17,369 nucleotides of DNA from an uncultured Lachnospiraceae bacterium (GTDB taxonomy: Bacteria; Bacillota; Clostridia; Lachnospirales; Lachnospiraceae). The notes below the pieces were generated by a model that did not search any database, was not told where the DNA came from, and saw only the letters and a program-made list of their open reading frames with translations. A program made the translations under genes and the position numbers. Shown here piece by piece: positions 15,381 through 17,369 of the stretch (positions are counted from its first letter, which is position 1; each line of letters begins with the position of its first letter). Where the stretch lies: the NCBI GenBank assembly GCA_947589175.1, contig CANPZR010000020.1, positions 1-17,369 of the forward strand. Reading direction: 5' to 3'.

Positions 15381-16355
15381 ATGAATAAAATAAGTAAGCC
15401 AAAGATGACTTCAAAAGATCTAGTAAATAAATTACGAGATGAAAAAGGTGTTACATTTAAATACATAACGGAAGAAGAAGCAGAGAAATATTTATCACAA
15501 GTAAACAATTATTTGCGAACTGCTTCATATAGAAAAAATTATCAAAAATATCAAAATGGCGCAATGAAAGGCAAATATATCGATTTGGATTTTGCGTATT
15601 TACAGGAGTTATCAACTATAGACATGCATTTAAGAAATTTGATTATGAGAATGTGCATTGATATTGAGCATGATTTGAAGGTGCTTCTTTTGGAAAACCT
15701 GGAGAAAGATGATAAAGAAGATGGATATGGTATAGTTGATAATTTTTTGAAAAATAATCCGTATATTGTTAGTAAAATAGAAGCAGCCAGTGCGTCACCG
15801 TTTACCGAAAAATTAATAAAAAAATATTTTTCACTCCAATGTGTAATGGATGGAAATGGGAAACGGAAAAACAGGATAGATAATTTTGATTGTCCCGTCT
15901 GGGTATTGATGGAGTTGTTAAGTTTTGGAGATTTTATTCGATTCTATCAATACTACTACGATATAAAAGGTGATATGCCGGTTGACATATCTATGATAAA
16001 TCTTGTAAAAAGTTTAAGAAATGGATGTGCACATAATAATTGTATTATTGCTGATTTGAATGCAGGGAATTCCAAGCCACCGCTTGCAATTATAAAAAGA
16101 ATATCTGATATGTCGGATATAAATAAAAATCAAAGAAAAAAGAAATTATCTTGCCGAGTGGTTTTGGAATTTGTTAGTATGTTATGTGTATATGACATGA
16201 TTGTGTCTGAACAAGTAAAAAAACATCAAGTCGAAAAAATGAAGATATTATTCAGTGATCGATTAAAACGGCATAAGAGCTTTTTTGAGAAAAACCAATT
16301 GATAATAAGCACGTACGACTTTGTTTATAAGATTATAAAAAATTTATATGGATAA
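15381..16355 (+). CDS. Abi_2 family (AbiD/AbiF-type) HEPN abortive-infection protein
   Basis: A 324-residue protein of usual length for Abi_2. The N-terminal region contains KYITEEEAEKYLSQVNNYLR typical of the family, then an LRNLIMRMCIDIEHDLK helix at 84-100 and the HEPN ribonuclease motif RNGCAH at residues 213-218 (Arg213-Asn214, His218). Members are growth-arresting HEPN ribonucleases used in phage defence or as toxins, and AbiF-type members have been linked to a noncoding RNA and to the ancestry of Cas13. ATG 15381 follows a GAGGGG site closely (about 3 nt). It stands alone with no protein antitoxin, flanked by promoter-hairpin-terminator sequences on both sides. Its low G+C compared with the rpn and AraC genes suggests horizontal acquisition. 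AbiD and AbiF cannot be told apart here. Confidence 0.85.
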   Translation: MNKISKPKMTSKDLVNKLRDEKGVTFKYITEEEAEKYLSQVNNYLRTASYRKNYQKYQNGAMKGKYIDLDFAYLQELSTIDMHLRNLIMRMCIDIEHDLKVLLLENLEKDDKEDGYGIVDNFLKNNPYIVSKIEAASASPFTEKLIKKYFSLQCVMDGNGKRKNRIDNFDCPVWVLMELLSFGDFIRFYQYYYDIKGDMPVDISMINLVKSLRNGCAHNNCIIADLNAGNSKPPLAIIKRISDMSDINKNQRKKKLSCRVVLEFVSMLCVYDMIVSEQVKKHQVEKMKILFSDRLKRHKSFFEKNQLIISTYDFVYKIIKNLYG

Positions 16356-16367
16356 TAAAAAAATATA

Positions 16368-16396
16368 TTGACATTTAATCCAAAATTGCATATACT
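16368..16396 (+). promoter_or_regulatory. Strong sigma-A promoter downstream of abiF
   Basis: Consensus TTGACA at 16368-16373, a 17-nt spacer, and TATACT at 16391-16396. It begins 13 nt after the abiF stop and reads rightward, yet no real coding gene follows on that strand, so it most likely drives a small RNA. Confidence 0.75.
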
Positions 16397-16402
16397 ATGC
16401 TT

Positions 16403-16464
16403 AGAATCATAAAACACATCTGTGTTTTAGTAAGGGCGGCGTTGCGACGGCGCTCTATTTTTTT
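16403..16464 (+). ncRNA. Candidate ~62-nt small RNA downstream of abiF
   Basis: The predicted transcript from the 16368 promoter contains an 8-bp hairpin (TAAAACAC 16410-16417 with GTGTTTTA 16422-16429, 4-nt loop) and ends in a terminator hairpin with seven T residues. No reading frame fits: the only ATG nearby (16397) overlaps the -10 box. Its place directly after a HEPN abortive-infection gene suggests an RNA antitoxin or guide-like partner; this is inference. Confidence 0.55.
16434..16464 (+). terminator. Intrinsic terminator of the candidate small RNA
   Basis: GGGCGGCG at 16434-16441 pairs with CGGCGCTC at 16448-16455 (one mismatch, one G-U), loop TTGCGA, followed by TA and seven T residues at 16458-16464. 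Confidence 0.6.
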
Positions 16465-16518
16465 ATTTATAGCAGAATTGTACATAGTCAGCAGAAGGCA
16501 GAACGAGACTTTTTCCGT

Positions 16519-17048
16519 TCAGTCGGATTTCTTAGCAGCCAATTGTTGCTGCAGCTCGCGGATCAGGGCGTCCTTCTCTTTTAGAGCAGTGTCCTTCTCC
16601 TTTAGAGCTATGTTTTTCTCTTTTAGAGCAGCATCCTTCTTTTTTAGAACTGTCTCCTTTTCTTTTATCTCCCGTCTCAGCCGCTTAATAATCGATTCAT
16701 TCGTCCGGTTAATGCTCCCTGCGATATCCTCATTTTCTAACATTTCTGTAATCATATTCATCAGCCCCTCACGGTCTTTTGACGATATTATTTATAATAT
16801 TAGTATAACACGTTCGTACACATTTTGAAAAGACTTATTTTTCTTTAGGAAGGTTTCCATCTTATCCGTGTCCTGTATCGTCAGAAACTCCAGCCATGTG
16901 TCGATTTTCTCACCGATGCGCGGTTTTTCTTCTTTGAATACATCCAGACATATGTAAGCATAGTACCGCAAATGGATCCGTCCTCGAACTGTACCACTAT
17001 GTCCAGCACAATGCCCTTGCTGTAGCTGCTGTAGCGCAGTCCCTCGTT
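16519..17048 (-). pseudogene. Degraded second copy of the Rpn nuclease gene
   Basis: This is a close DNA-level copy of the C-terminal part of the rpn gene at 12403-13449. Three lesions are visible. About 250 bases corresponding to 12854-13103 of the intact gene are missing at the junction near 16972, removing the Glu-x-Gln half of the nuclease core and shifting the frame. An 18-nt palindromic sequence near 16785-16802 replaces 3 nt and brings an in-frame TAA. The 5' end beyond about 17048 is not homologous. The tail encodes a coiled coil with a different number and wording of the Lys/Glu repeats. A TGA at the same place as in the intact gene ends it. Confidence 0.8.
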
Positions 17049-17369
17049 TACTGCCAGATGCCTTACGATTACTATGGATTATAGTAAGAAACATTAAAAA
17101 AGTATAAAACTTACATAAAATAAAAAAATCCTGTTAGGTTTTTCCGATTTGAAACGTTTTATATTATAGAGGGGCAAATAATGGGTAAGTGCAGGTAGTG
17201 CCGAAAGGCCGGTTCTTGATATCATCCAAACCTCCTGTAGTTTCTTGACTCTTTATAAGAAAACCCTAGAGCTGATGCCCTGAGGTTTACGGTCTGAGTT
17301 TACTTGAACTTATAAGGTAGGCTTTATGTCTAAAATAATTAAACTTTACTTTTCCCCGTAATTTGACTC
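17049..17369. other. Terminal non-coding stretch
   Basis: No supported gene, RNA or repeat is seen in the last 320 bases. Frames on both strands are short and broken, and the composition is AT-rich. Confidence 0.4.

Noticed and set aside
16397..16828. A 143-codon + strand open frame overlapping the rpn copy
   Set aside because: Its ATG falls in the -10 box of the promoter at 16368-16396, it has no Shine-Dalgarno, and its Phe/Ser-rich composition is just the antisense of the rpn coiled-coil repeats.

Overview
The window looks like a chromosomal segment of a gut-type Clostridia, most plausibly a Lachnospiraceae member. This rests on strong AGGAGG ribosome binding sites, moderate and patchy G+C, Rpn-type nuclease genes with coiled-coil tails, and an AraC regulator typical of that group. 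The species cannot be determined from the sequence alone.

Bases 1-8384, all on the + strand, are a surface-glycan locus built around a pseudaminic-acid-like nonulosonate pathway. It opens with the C-terminal part of a family 2 glycosyltransferase. Then come pseB (UDP-GlcNAc inverting 4,6-dehydratase), pseC (PLP aminotransferase), a membrane-anchored sialidase-like Asp-box protein, pseF (CMP-sugar synthetase), pseI (nonulosonate synthase, TTG start), a left-handed beta-helix acyltransferase, a FabG-like short-chain reductase, and pseG (UDP-sugar hydrolase). Genes overlap or are separated by short gaps carrying good Shine-Dalgarno sites, so they read as one operon. The usual GNAT acetyltransferase PseH is absent; the beta-helix acyltransferase and reductase occupy that place and may set an unusual acyl decoration. 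No flagellin or motility gene is visible, so a capsule or wall polysaccharide is the more likely destination.

Bases 8385-12390 hold a two-gene unit of unknown function (a DUF218/YdcF-like protein, possibly starting at AUA, and a two-TM protein with a long helical TPR-like domain). An AraC-family regulator with its own candidate promoter follows.

Bases 12391-17369 are an accessory, rearranged region. An intact Rpn/PD-(D/E)XK nuclease gene lies on the - strand. A PLP-dependent decarboxylase has lost its 5' end at a palindromic junction. An Abi_2/AbiF-type HEPN gene follows, flanked on both sides by promoter-hairpin-terminator arrangements that look like small RNAs. Last is a degraded second Rpn copy that lost its nuclease core. 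The two Rpn copies are direct repeats bracketing the decarboxylase and abiF. The most interesting candidate system is abiF with its flanking small RNAs, because AbiF-family HEPN proteins are known to be associated with noncoding RNAs.
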